From: Collybiopsis luxurians FD-317 M1
Taxonomy: Eukaryota; Basidiomycota; Agaricomycetes; Agaricales; Omphalotaceae
Direction of reading: 5' to 3'
NCBI GenBank assembly: GCA_000827265.1
Contig: KN834763.1
Span: forward strand, 1 to 64,000
Length of the DNA: 64,000 nt
A program made the position numbers and the translations under genes. Below are positions 1 to 10,781 of this stretch, in pieces; position 1 is the stretch's first letter, and the number at the start of each line of letters is the position of its first letter. The notes below the pieces were generated by a model. It was not told the DNA's origin. It saw only the letters and a program-made list of their open reading frames with translations, and searched no databases.

Positions 1-469
1 ACTTACTTTCTAAGAGCTCTGTGCAAGCTGTATCAGTGAATCCAGTTGTACTAGTTGGTTAGATTTAAGTTCTAAAGTCAAAGTCCAAGCCAAGTTATAC
101 TGTTTAAGCTAGCTAGACCCACCGAGAGGCTAGTAGTTTGAGCTACCATTTTACACTGTCAAGTCTATTACAGTCTAAGCAAGCTAGTCCCAGAGCGGTT
201 AGTTGTTTCAGGCTCACATTTACCAGTTACCAAAAGTTATATATCAAAGAAAGTCCACCAAGTCAAGTTACCATCACCGAATACCAGTACCAACCAGTCT
301 ACAGTTTACCAGTACCGAATTACTCCCACTGATTACTTTAAAGGCCAAACGAACTCACAGTCCTAGTTAGTGCCTTGCGTCTTTACGATACCGCATCTAA
401 CGCACCTGCCTAACTGAACCCAGGTAGTGATTTTATTAAACACACCGATACCTGTCAGTATCAGTAGCT
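1..469. other. Left flank without a recognisable gene
   Basis: No credible coding exon is visible. The stretch is rich in short CTAG, CAAGTC and ACCAGT motifs. The coding similarity of the following NLR-like ORF starts abruptly near 470 with no upstream ATP-binding domain. This flank may therefore be unrelated DNA joined to a broken gene, or an intron of a gene starting left of the window. No terminal repeat or target duplication was found that would prove an insertion. Confidence 0.4.
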
Positions 470-1774
470 TTGAATATTGCAGCAAAGTTACACAACTTTG
501 CTTTAGCTCTTGTGCATGCTGGTTCATATGTATTGCAACAGAATTGCCTAAATACATATTTGGAGAGGCTGGAAATGTATCAGTTCCAATTGATGAATCA
601 AACAGTACAACAGAATATTGACAAGTATTCTTTATCAGTTTATGCAACATGGAACCTTAGCTGGAGGAAGTTGAATGAAGAATGTAAAACATTTCTTAGA
701 ATATGTTCATGCTTTCACTATGAGGGTATTTCTCGGGAAATATTTCAGCGGGCAGTGGACAACTTTCAAAGTGAAAATGGATACATATTGGCAGCTCATC
801 CATTTCTAGCAATTTTAACTTCAAAAAAGCTAAAGTGGGATGGCATATTAATGGACAAGATAATTCAGACTATATGTTCATATTCATTAATCACCATTGC
901 AAAGGAGGGCATATATTCTTTGCATCCATTGGTTCATCAATGGATTGGGAATAGCATTGATAGTATTGAGAAAAGAAAATATCAGTCAGGGGTACAGAGT
1001 ATCATTGCCATTTCTATATCTGGTGCAGATATGATATTTCTAAGGACACTGGTTAATCATTGTGTGAGCTTCACAATCACTGCAGATGATCATACAGATC
1101 AAGCAATGATAAAGTTGTGGTATGGGTGTGGTTTTTATAAAAGAGCACTTCAAGTACAGGAAGCTTTGTTACACAAACAGGAGGAGAAACTTGGAAAGTG
1201 GCATCTGGGAACTTGGAAGCATATGGACAGTTTAATTGTGCTTCTGAGAAAATCAGGGATGTATCATGAAGGGTTACAAATTGCAGAACCACTGACTATG
1301 AGATCCAAGCAAATTCTGGGAGAACAGCATCCTGATACTCTCACCAGAATGCATAACTTGGGAATAAGATACTCACAGGTGGGAAGATACAATGAAGCTC
1401 TGCAGATTGCTGAGCCTCTAGTGGAGATGTCCAAGCAAATTCTGGGAGAGCAGCATCCTGATACTCTTAGCAGAATGGACAACTTGGGAATAAGCTACCC
1501 AGAGGTGGGAAGATACAATGAAGCTCTGCAGATTGCTGAGCCTCTAGTGGAGATGTCCAAGCAAATTCTGGGAGAGCAGCATCCTGATACTCTCACCAGA
1601 ATGCATAACTTGGAAATAAGATACTCAGAGGTGGGAAGATACAATGAAGCTCTTCAGATTGCTGAACCTCTAGTGGAGATGTCCAAGCAAATTCTGGGAG
1701 AGCAGCATCCTGATACTCTTAGCAGAATGCAGAACTTGGGAGAAATATACTCACAGGTGGGAAGATTCAAATGA
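470..1774 (+). pseudogene. Truncated NB-ARC/TPR (NLR-like) protein remnant
   Basis: The open frame resembles the C-terminal part of fungal STAND/NLR proteins. Residues 1-45 look like the ARC region after the nucleotide-binding fold (ALALVHAGSYV, then LNTYLERLE). A winged-helix-like segment follows (LSWRKLNEECKTFLRICS). From about residue 265 come 42-residue kinesin-light-chain-type TPRs carrying LGEQHPDTL. The P-loop half of the NB-ARC domain is missing upstream, so the gene is 5'-truncated or its first exons lie outside. The frame stops at TGA 1772-1774. There a single extra A, compared with the preceding repeats, shifts the phase; TPR-like coding continues in another frame for about 30 codons and then degenerates. 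Members with intact parts usually act as intracellular nonself sensors. This copy is probably not functional, though a single-base assembly error at 1770 cannot be excluded. Confidence 0.7.
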
Positions 1775-1778
1775 AGCT
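1274..1778 (+). repeat. Four tandem 126-bp TPR-coding repeats
   Basis: Units start at 1274, 1400, 1526 and 1652, exactly 126 bp apart, and a degenerate fifth starts at 1779, 127 bp later. Each unit encodes one 42-residue TPR with LGEQHPDTL. The middle units are almost identical at the DNA level, which suggests recent duplication or gene conversion. The extra base before unit five causes the frameshift described for the host ORF. Confidence 0.85.
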
Positions 1779-2505
1779 CTGCAGATTGCTGAGCCTTTAA
1801 CAGAGACATTCAAGCCAATTCTGAGCAAGAAGCATCCTATAACTCTTAACAGAATGGACACCTGGCTCTTATTCACTCTCAGTCAGAATAATCTAAGCAT
1901 GTCTCTTCCCGTATCGCAGTCAGCCATGTCAAGTACATTTTTAGATTTTTCAAGAAACACAATGGCAAGAAATGATTTTATAGCATTCAGACTTATACTA
2001 AGCCCAGACTAAGCCTGAATTGATATTCCAGTATATACGTTAGTTTCTCTGAATTTCATATTTTTCTATCCCATTTGTCTCCTGTCTTCCTGTCTTGAAG
2101 CTAAATGTACTATCTTGATCAATGTAACTTCTATATGTTGAACTAGTCACAAAGATATCGTACACTTAATATATCATATATGGCTTCCACACCTCCAGGA
2201 CCCATCCCCACACAGCATTATCATTCGGACACCTTCTATATCATGCTATTGAAAATACAACCTTGTATGTTGCTCCAAAACCCTATAATATGGCTGAGGA
2301 TTCATTGGAAAGCAAATGCTGGCAGATTGGCAATGAAGAATCCCGCACGCACGACATCACAGTCTGGTCAACGGTCTCTCGAACCTCTCTCTTCCGAGTG
2401 TTTCCTTACTGGCACTAGCTTCATATGGATTGGTATACATCTTATTTCAGTTTGATTTTTTTGAGGCAATATACTATAATACACACAATCTCATTGCTTA
2501 GCATT
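1775..2505. other. Intergenic, with an unrecognised short ORF
   Basis: It holds the decayed tail of the TPR gene (to about 2010) and then AT-rich DNA. Around 2225-2420 (+) one frame reads as a plausible exon (TTLYVAPKPYNMAEDSLESK), but no family is recognised and no complete gene model could be built. It could be a fragment of a lost gene. Confidence 0.3.
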
Positions 2506-3896
2506 TCAGGTACAGAAAATAGTACCAATGTAAATTCCTTCATAGGGTCCCAGCTATAAATGTCTTCATTAGGATCTGGATTACAAAGGAAAGAGAAAGA
2601 ATTGAGCGCGCTTACATGATCGATAATATTCCCGTCAAATATGTTTGGCACGTATTCCTATCATAACATCCATGAAGGAGAGTAGTAGATCGATGTATGA
2701 GTTAGTCGACTTACAATCTGACAATCAGCATCTGTCGCGTCTTCATCGCCGGGACAGGAAACTGCGTCTCCAGGAGAGAGGATATGGATTTCTCCTGCAG
2801 GATGTTGATACCCCAAACTCCTTCCTGGAACGATTGGAATGAGATCTATTCAGCCGAAGGATTCAGTAATTCGCGTTGACTCTTTAAAGGAAGACGATGC
2901 TACCTTTCATGTTGTCGATTCGTTTGAAGTTTACCTAGAGAATTCATTGTTCAGTCAAGGGCCGAAAATTTCAAGACTTGAACGCACATTGGACGAATCT
3001 ACCAGAGATGCCCAAGCAGGATTCCCCACACGCGGTGTGCCGTAGGTCATTGCGGATATCGTGGCCGATGGGATGTTCAACCGGAAGAAGATGGTATCGA
3101 TTTCAGCTAATGCTCCGCCCAAGGAATGACCGACCTAGGACACTATCAGAGCATTCAATAAAAACATTTCATCCCCGTACCGCAACAATCTTGCTGGTGC
3201 CTTTGGAGCTCATGAGTGACTTGACTTCGGCCAAGATGGCGTCGGCAGTCAAAGCATGCTCGTCTTGGAAGCCGGTATGAACTTGGACGTCGGAAGAAAT
3301 CCCTGGGAATAGAGTAGAGCTCAAAGGGGCCAAAGGAATGTCGACATCCGTCAAGTCGGACTCGCTGTGATACGCTACTTTAGCCGCGGTTGTAGCAAAA
3401 GCTAGAAGCTTACAGTTGGGTAGGGTCGGTACCCTCATGAGCCACGACCACGGCACCCAGTGAAGGAGAGTACCTATTTCAAACAGGTGAAGCGGTGCTA
3501 GGATATAAAGAGATAAACCGTACCCAACGAAGTCTGCGATCCAGAGTCAGCAAATGTTAGCTCGAGCACTGGTCTTGACTTACAGATTTGTACATCGTTT
3601 CCGTCGCCACCAACGAGTGAGACCTCGAAATCCGAATTTGCCTCACAGGCCTCTATATGGTATGTTTTTTCCAGTCAACCGTTCAAAGTAGATTACAGGA
3701 ACATACCACCGCAGGACCAGTTCTGTAAAGAGTCAGTCGGACAGTACGCTGCCCTTGCAAATTGGGTGTAAGGAGCAAAGCTAGCGAGCTCGGAACTCGA
3801 GACTGGAGTCACGTCTCTAACGTGCAACTCAACTGGCTTTGCGAAAGTCAGACTAAGAGCACCAAGAGCAGCGTAAGGCAACAGGACAGAGTACAT
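2506..3896 (-). CDS. Secreted class 3 (fungal) triacylglycerol lipase
   Basis: This is a multi-exon alpha/beta-hydrolase of the lipase_3 family, expected to hydrolyse acyl esters of glycerol outside the cell. The N-terminus (MYSVLLPYAALGALSLTFAKP) is a signal peptide. Next come the usual fungal-lipase segments: VVVAHEGTDPTQ, DLTDVDIPLAPL and SSDVQVHTGF. The nucleophile elbow GHSLGGA lies near 3110-3130 and TYGTPRVGNP near 3020-3045. The acid region reads SCPGDEDATDADCQ, and the catalytic His lies in NIFDGNIIDH|LGPYEG. All three catalytic regions are readable when introns are removed. They include 2554-2615, one ending just before EYVPNIFDG, and two around 2850-2975. The last exon ends GTIFCT, then TGA. 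The gene appears intact. Neighbouring genes show no functional link. Confidence 0.88.
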
Positions 3897-4800
3897 CCCG
3901 GACAGAGGCTAAGCAAGCAGAGAAAACCGTGCGGGGTAGAGCAGGGAGAGCCCTTCTACCCCACCCTCCATATGATTCAAGCATTTATGCTTGCAGGGTT
4001 TAAGTTTATTCTACGATTTGCAATTTAAAGAAACTTGGAAAATCGAATAACATTGCAAAATGAAAGCCGAAAACTAGCAGATACGCGAGACGCGACACGC
4101 GCGTTCGCAGCCAACGAGAGAGTCAACTGACGAAGTAACAACATGGACAAGAAAATCACAAGATGATGAAATCGATGAGTACAGTAGGCAAGGTGACACG
4201 AAGTACCCACCGCAGCTGCATTTGATTCATCTGAACCGATGTTTGCAGTCGAAAACATATTGGGGGGACGACCCTGGGAAAGCTCCGGTGATGTTTGCAT
4301 ACATTGTTGGAGCCTAAAAATAAAGATATGAAGTAGCGGGAAATTTGCCCTGCTACTCATCTGCCGCATCCTTCCACTGTATCCCCCGTTCTATGTACCT
4401 GGGTTCGCATACTATTGTCCTACCAGATTCTCCTGCACATGGAAGACATCAAGGAAGTCGACGGTCGTCGGGGGTACGTTGAGAATGCAGACATTTCGAA
4501 CAACGCACACAAGATAAGCATGTTGCATTTTTGCGCATTATCTATCGATGAAGTGCTGAAGGATGCAAATAATTATGTACAGGGAAAGATGCAGGATGAG
4601 CTAAGAAATAGCAGCGAAAGCGTTGAAAGATTCGTCGTAGTTTATACACGTCATGATGATTTAGCCTTTTTCCATGCAACGAAATCATCCAACAGAGTTG
4701 GCCAAGCCTGTGGGGATGAATCAAGGTAAGTATTTATTCGGACCATGAAGGTAAATTGAATATCCAACCCCGTCCGATTCATAATCTTGCAAGTCGGGCC
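3897..4800. other. Intergenic with unassigned short ORFs
   Basis: Two candidates were seen, and neither is recognised. On the plus strand an ATG at 4439 opens a 97-codon frame ending at 4729 (MEDIKEVDGRRGYVENADIS...), only 71 bp from the convergent stop of the DCN1-like gene. On the minus strand, 4212-4313 could be an exon flanked by a plausible acceptor (TTTTTAG) and a donor (GTGGGT), reading NMFSTANIGSDESNAAA. The proximal part (3897-4020) should carry the lipase promoter. Confidence 0.3.
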
Positions 4801-6525
4801 TCACGGTCCGGCAAAACTCGAGCATCTTAACAACGTCGCGTCAGGATCGTCCAAATGCAGAGACAAAGTAAACTGCGTCACCATGGTCCATAAATCCTTA
4901 TTCGTCGCCTTATACACGCCTTCTTTTTCCTAGAAACACGAGAAAGTTAGCACACGACCATGCTGTATAACCAACCTGAAGTCGTACGCCAATGAATTCG
5001 ATTACTTCTTGCATGACTGGGTATTTGGGAGCCAGTATAACGGACCACAATGCGGTCGAAGTCTGCGTGGGTGAGAGTTTGAGCCAGGCTTGAAATGACG
5101 CATGGCAGAGTTAAGGTTACCTCCATATCTATATTTCGGGATTGCCTGGAAATAAGACCGATCAGTATACTACTGGGCAGCCGGTCGCAAGCTACGTACT
5201 CTGGTTTGGCAAGGTTGAAGCAAAACATATACAGAACTTGGAACGACCCCTGAACATTCTTCGTATAACTGAGATAGTTTCCCCTATCGTAGGGATCAGT
5301 TTTCGAGCTGGATTTAAGTGGAGATTTTCCAAGGACGAGGAGGTTTTCAAGGTCAGATAAAGCCGCGAAGAGCGGAGGCAGTGAAGAGATTCTGTTAAGG
5401 GAGGGATAAGAAACAGTGAATGCAGTCGTAGAAAAAGAACTCACTTGAGTTTGGATGTTCCCTTAACCCATTCATCCTTTGTAAACCTTCCCATCTCTTC
5501 AGCATCGAGCTGCCAGGCGAGTATGAGCGGCATAGCGCCTTCCATCGGAATCTTCGCGTCGGTACATAAATTTTCCAAGCCTGAAGGCCCAATGGCTGAG
5601 GGATCATCATCGTCGGTGTACTTTTGAAACAAAGCAAGCGCCCGAGCGGCTGAATAGGGCTCTGAGCCAGGTGCGCCATTTGCGTCGCCTTGTGTTGATG
5701 AGACTAACTATACAGAGAGAAAGGTTAGAGAAGTTCGCATCCAGTTGAAACATCACTCACCTTCGACTTTGTAGGTTCGCCCTCACTGTAGACCTTGTCA
5801 GAAATGCAGCACAGGAATGACGAAAGACCCATGAGGGCGCATCCAAAGCCCTTCCTCGACAAGATACAGTCCGCAGGTGTGCAGTTCTTTGTACGATGAC
5901 CAATTCAAAAGGCTGGAAACCACTTACGTTGGTTCCTGACAAAAAGTTAGCGCCACGTGCGACTATAATAGGAAATACGCGTTAAACTCACGTCGCGACT
6001 CTGTATCGGGCTGGATTTCGATGTTGGTAGGAGTTGATACTATCAGTGAATGAGGCTACGAGCACAAGTTGCTGAGCTCACGTTGAAGATTTTTTCCCTT
6101 TCGTTGCTTTGGTTGTAGATTTAGCTTTTGTAGTCTTTGCTTTCTTGGCTGGAGGTTCCGAGTCCTGTTGACCATAATCAGAAACTCCGAGCCAGGTTGT
6201 TGGAAAATCAGGTATACGCACTTTATCTTCACCATCATCGTCTTTGGCCTTTTTCCTTCTGTCGAGCAGTCAACAAACAAGCCTAACCCCAGATAGCTCC
6301 AACTAACGTGCTAGCTTTCGTGGACTTGGTTGTGGCAGTAGAGTCCTTGGTCTTGGGCGCAGGCTTTTCCTCGTTCTTCGCGATATTCCGAGCGGAACTC
6401 CTGGTGGCTCTGGTGCTCGTACCCTCTGCACTATTAGAAATTTCTGCAGCTTTTCGCTGGACACAATGGCTTAGTATACAGCCAGGACACTAGAATTTGG
6501 TAGTAGATCTTACCTTGGGTGGCAT
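4801..6525 (-). CDS. DCN1: DCN1-like protein (cullin neddylation E3 cofactor)
   Basis: The C-terminal two thirds match the potentiating-neddylation (DCUN1/PONY) domain. Recognisable pieces are LALFQKYTDD, an EF-like helical run (PSGLENLCTD, LILAWQLDAEEMG, WVKGT) and NYLSYTKNVQGSFQ. They are followed by LWSVILAPKYP, IEFIGVRLQ, and the last exon EKEGVYKATNKDLWTMVTQF with LDDPDATLL and TGA at 4803-4801. The domain scaffolds the E2 Ubc12 and the cullin so that Nedd8 is transferred. Ahead of it lies a Lys/Ser/Thr-rich basic tail (MPPK..., repeated TTKAK/TKAS), probably disordered and nuclear. Its small exons between 5760 and 6525 are less certain than the core. The start ATG is 260 bp from the divergent RAD18 start, so the two genes may share a promoter. 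Confidence 0.85.
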
Positions 6526-6785
6526 ATCGAAGATTTGACGATAGAAGATATAAAAAGATAGCTGGAATTAAGCAGGCTGAAAGGGACTCGGAGCGGGTAC
6601 GACACTTTGATTGCGCCACTGGCTGCAAGTCACGAGCAGTCACGAGGGAGTTGATGAGCAAGCTTCCACCAGCGAACGCGTCTTGGTCCGCAACTTTGAC
6701 GTCCAGATTCACCCCAAAAAAACTTGGATTACTTGCTCACTCGTACGCTTTCGAAATGGAGAGAAAAACTCAGATCCATAAATTA

Positions 6786-8198
6786 ATGTCAGACGTCCAG
6801 GATCCTTCTGACTTTCCTGCACACAGTCAAGCTCCTGGACTTCGTTTGCTAGATACTGCTCTCCGCTGTACCATTTGCACAGAACTATTTGACGGCCCCG
6901 TGACGCTGAAATGTGGGCATTGCTTTTGCTCTATAGTGAGCCTCAACTGTCCAAACGTATATTTAACACTAACAGTCTCATTCACTAGTGTATCCGAGAG
7001 TCGTTAGTTCGGAAGCAAGAATGTCCTGCCTGCCGCGAAGAAGATGTAAACGAAGGACATCTGAGAAGGAATACAGTAATGGAAGAAGCAGTGTTAGCGT
7101 GGAAAGAATCTAGGTGCGTTCGTCCAAAGGCCATCCCTAAACATTTCGTATTGACCGTGATACCAGGCCTTACATACTGCAGCTTTTGAACAAGGATTCA
7201 CAACGAACATCTGAATCATCTAGGCCTTCAAAGAAGCGTCGGCTAGATAGGGACTCGGATAACGCGGTCGCAGGATCTTCTGTTGAGCCTGAGATTATTG
7301 AAATACCACAGTCGAGCGATGATGCATCTCAGTGTGAGTCTTGTTGCGATCTCCTCCTTGGACTTTTCACTCAATACCTGAAATGCAGCTGAAGATCTAG
7401 TAGAGTGCCCTATGTGCAGTAGACGCGTTAAACTCGGGAATATCAATCAACATATGGACAAATCTTGCAAAGATGAGCCAGAACCCACTCATTCGTCCAA
7501 ATCGCAGTGGGATAATATTCTCGGCTCGAAAAGTCAGGCAGCAAAGACTTCAAAGAAGAGAGGGAAAGAGAGGTTTGTCATCCATGTTTCCTTTTCGTCC
7601 TGTGATTGGAAATTTTTAGAGCGTCGTCGTCGGAAGAGGATTCACCTTTACCAAAGAAATCTTATGACACCCTGAAAGACAAGGCCATCAGAGATTTACT
7701 CCAAGACTATGATCTTACCACCTCGGGCGACCGTAAAGCGCTCATCGCACGACACCAACGGTTGGTCATTATTATCGAGCTCAATAGATTGTATCGGAGT
7801 GACAGCAGGCATTTCATTTAGCTGGGTCATTATTTACAACGCCAACTTAGACAAGTCACATAAATCACGCAAATCTTTGAATGCTCTTCGGCGCGATTTA
7901 AAGGAATGGGAGACGCAGCAAAAGAACAAGACCAAACATGATATTTCGGATACTGCTACGTATCAGGTAATTATGTCCATTCAGATCCTCACGTCGGCAA
8001 GAGATTGATGTGAATCTTCATCTCCAGATAAAGCAAAAGTCGGAATTTGACAAGTTGGTCGAGGCAGCCAGACTGAAGAAACCTGATTCTAGTTCCAGTC
8101 ACAATTTGACGCCTCCCACACCCAATTCAAGGCCGAAGACTACACGTGAATCTCTGACCGAGGAAGCTATTCTCGTAGACTCTGAGGATGAGAAATAG
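6786..8198 (+). CDS. RAD18: RAD18 postreplication-repair E3 ubiquitin ligase
   Basis: Domain order matches Rad18. A RING finger comes first (CTICTELFDGP, KCGHCFCS, then after a short intron CIRESLV and CPACR). A Rad18-type UBZ zinc finger follows (VECPMCSRRV with GNINQHMDKSC, about 7398-7470). A SAP domain comes next (YDTLKDKAIRDLLQDYDL with GDRKALIARHQR), followed by the helix WVIIYNANLDKSHKS that usually contacts Rad6. The protein ubiquitinates PCNA at stalled forks with Rad6. About five introns are needed, for example one after CFCSI ending at CACTAG near 6988. The start was placed at 6786 (MSDVQDPSDFP); an in-frame ATG at 6756-6758 would add ten residues. The tail ends in an acidic VDSEDEK. 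Confidence 0.9.
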
Positions 8199-9535
8199 CG
8201 CTTTGTACAGTATTCTAGCAGCATTATACGTGGCAAAATCAATATGGTCGGTATCTGAGTTTTCCGATTCCCTGTCTCGACATACCTTTAGGCTTCGAAA
8301 GTCCTACCTTGACTTGATTGTCGTAAGATTGCGGGAACATACTTCTCTGAAAAGGGGGTCGTCGTAAGTCGTTTCAATTTGCGGATTGGATGCGGGGGGT
8401 TTTTCTACAGCCTGATGCTATCTTCGCGGGGTGACTCTTCGTCTCAGCCAATTATGTAGCTCCAGCTTTCTTCTTCTGTTACAAGGTTTGCAAGGAACGA
8501 GCTTTTGTTTTTAGAAAGCTTGAGTTCCAAGTCGGATATAAGTCTCATGGGGTGGATTGCACAAAGCTCTTACTCCAATCAGTGCGCCGTAATTCCGTTT
8601 AGCCTGCTTCTCGCGCGGTGAGAAGACACACAAACACCATTCTGTGACGAAATATGTAGTTTCAGATTAAACATGCGTAGAAAAGATGTTCCAGGAGAAG
8701 CGTTGATTGTTATGATACTCTGTCGTGCTCCTTCGATCGGACTATGATGCTAAAAATCACTGCGGCCCACTTTCGCAACTGTTCTAGTGGAACATGATGC
8801 ATAGCTTCATCGGCCTGCGAAAAGGGCGGACGCTTGATCGTTCGCGCCTCGGTAAATCGGGTCGAAATTCGGACTCGGCGGGCCAGTCTGTGAGTGGTTC
8901 AAAAGCCCCATGGGCAACGTGCTCTGTGAGTGTTAGTGACTCTTTAACCACATGGGAAGATCGGGTGTTGTGGGTTTTGGCAAACAACCTTTCCTCGTTG
9001 TGTAGGCGTGGGTGAGTGTTGATCGACCACTGCCCATCCCATCGCGGAACATCATAGCAAAATTGTCTATCTGTCAAGGTGATTTCGGTGGTGCACACGG
9101 ATAGCCCTGACGCGCAAGAAAGTACAAGGGAAATACGGATGTTCCGGATTGCCAATACCCTTTCAGTTACTAGGGAGGTCAGTAAGAATGATGCGCCCGC
9201 TATAACGACCTTTGTTTTTTGTTCGGACGCATTGTACTTTAATAAGGAGGATAATGGAATGGAAGGAGTACTATTGTCTGCGTTCTTGATATAATTTGTA
9301 CGGAGAGGGAAGTTGCTTTGTATTTTGATTCGATGGCGGTTCCGTAAAAAAATTACGAAAATACCACGCGGATGATATTGACCAAATTAGGCAAGTGTTG
9401 TTACCAGGGCTTTAACGAGGACAAGGCACTTGTGATCTATAAAGGCCTTTCCTTCAACCCATGGACCCATTTTCCGACCCCTCTCCTTCGTCCGCTTCCC
9501 TCATCCCATAACCTTTATCCTCTTCTTTGTAAATC
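8199..9535. other. 1.3-kb intergenic region
   Basis: No coding exon is convincing on either strand. The frames at 8784-9155 (-) and 8794-9015 (+) overlap each other and match no family. The right end is the promoter of the DUF7330-like gene. Confidence 0.5.
9438..9444 (+). promoter_or_regulatory. TATA box
   Basis: TATAAAG lies 92 bp upstream of the ATG at 9536. The region between is pyrimidine-rich (CTCTCCTTCGTCC...), as is common at fungal transcription starts. Confidence 0.5.
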
Positions 9536-10270
9536 ATGTTGACGGCGGATCACTCTACAATTGTAAACCCCTCTCAAATCTCTTTTGTCCTTGTCAAAGC
9601 GTCTCATATCTCTTTCCCCAGAACTCGGCTTCTACATCTTCCTATGGAAAAGAACAAAACTCCTTACTTAGACTTACTGGCTCCCATAAAGTCACTTATT
9701 CACCCAATTCAGACTGGGATTGTTATGTCGATGTGGCCCAAAGGTCCATAGATATGGACCTGGTACTTCCCCACTATCGTGCGCGGTATCAGCCCGTTGA
9801 CCATCGAATGAATATGTTTGTTGGTACAGAGGCAGGTCCTGTTAAACTTAAAGTCGTGAGCAACTCTTTTTCTCCTATTGATTTCGCCTATCTCTAACGC
9901 GTGTGCACCACAGTGTCGAAATTTCTCTCGCTGCCATTTTTATCTTGAAGTGCAAGCTTCCATGTCCGATGTGACACTATGGCTACCTTCCGACTTCAAA
10001 GGCAGAATCCAGTATTCTGGAAAAGCCAAATTCTCATCTGGTTTTGTCAATCGAGTGATGCCCAATGTCTACTTCACCGATGAAGACAACGATACTTCTG
10101 GCGAAGACTGTGTCCTCATTGTCACAAATGGAATCATCATGTTCCGGATGTGGGACGTTCAAACATGTTCCCCGGAGAACCCACCAAAGGAGACATTGAA
10201 ACGGTTGTTTAGCTGTTCGAAAAGAGCACCCGAAACGACCATGGATTGGGATTTTCTCCTCGAGGATTGA
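9536..10270 (+). CDS. DUF7330-like protein of unknown function
   Basis: Three exons join in frame: 9536-9562, 9622-9855 and 9914-10270, with introns of 59 nt (GTAAAC..CCCCAG) and 58 nt (GTGAGC..CCACAG). The middle exon contains YVDVAQRSIDMDLVLPH and the last contains SDVTLWLPSDFKGRIQ, then SGFVNRVMPNV and VTNGIIMFRMWDV. This arrangement resembles the DUF7330 proteins that are numerous in mushroom genomes: a strand-rich module with a WLPSDFKG core and an FRMWDV ending. No signal peptide or membrane segment is visible. The molecular role is unknown. The family name rests on recognition of the motif pattern only. Confidence 0.68.
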
Positions 10271-10781
10271 TCTTACCTTTTTTTGGATCCTTACGCGTGA
10301 CATGATTCCTCCCGACTTCTACTTTCTCATTTATCATACTCTCCTTTGATATTTTTCGATCTTCGCAGATGCTTTCGTTCTTTAGCTCGCATGATATTTT
10401 TACTTCACCTTCGACATACCATCAATCATGAACGAATGACTATTTATGCATAGCGCCACTGTAGCAATATCATTTTGTAGATTTTATATCCGCATGCCTT
10501 GCACGCATACATATCTGTAGCACTACCAATACACTGAGTGGTTTCTGTCCCTTCCTGTGCTCCCGAGCATATAAGTTTTGAGATCCGAACGCTCTCCTCG
10601 GTTCTTCTAGCTGACCATCATTTATGTCACCGTAAATGCGAGGCCAATTTACGCTGTATAATTATATAAGTACATCTCGCGAGCTTGCAAATAAATCTCA
10701 ATACGGGTATATAAGATTACACTCAATATTCGCTTTATTAAGGAGTACTGCAGAAGCAAATTCGATGTTTACCATTACTAA
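10271..10781. other. Convergent intergenic region
   Basis: About 510 bp lie between the convergent stops of the DUF7330-like gene and the GH28 gene. It is AT-rich and no gene was found. It should contain both 3' ends. Confidence 0.5.

Noticed and set aside
1..470. Left flank as a retrotransposon LTR
   Set aside because: Short repeated words suggested an LTR, but no terminal TG..CA pair, primer-binding site or second copy was found in the window.
8784..9155. Minus-strand 123-codon ORF in the RAD18/DUF7330 gap
   Set aside because: No family features; it overlaps an equally open plus frame, and the region lacks coding character.
9438..9560. Upstream ATG at 9461 (MDPFSDPSPSSASLIP) as the start of the DUF7330-like gene
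   Set aside because: The frame stops after 16 codons and no splice donor rescues it. The ATG at 9536 joins cleanly through a 59-nt intron.
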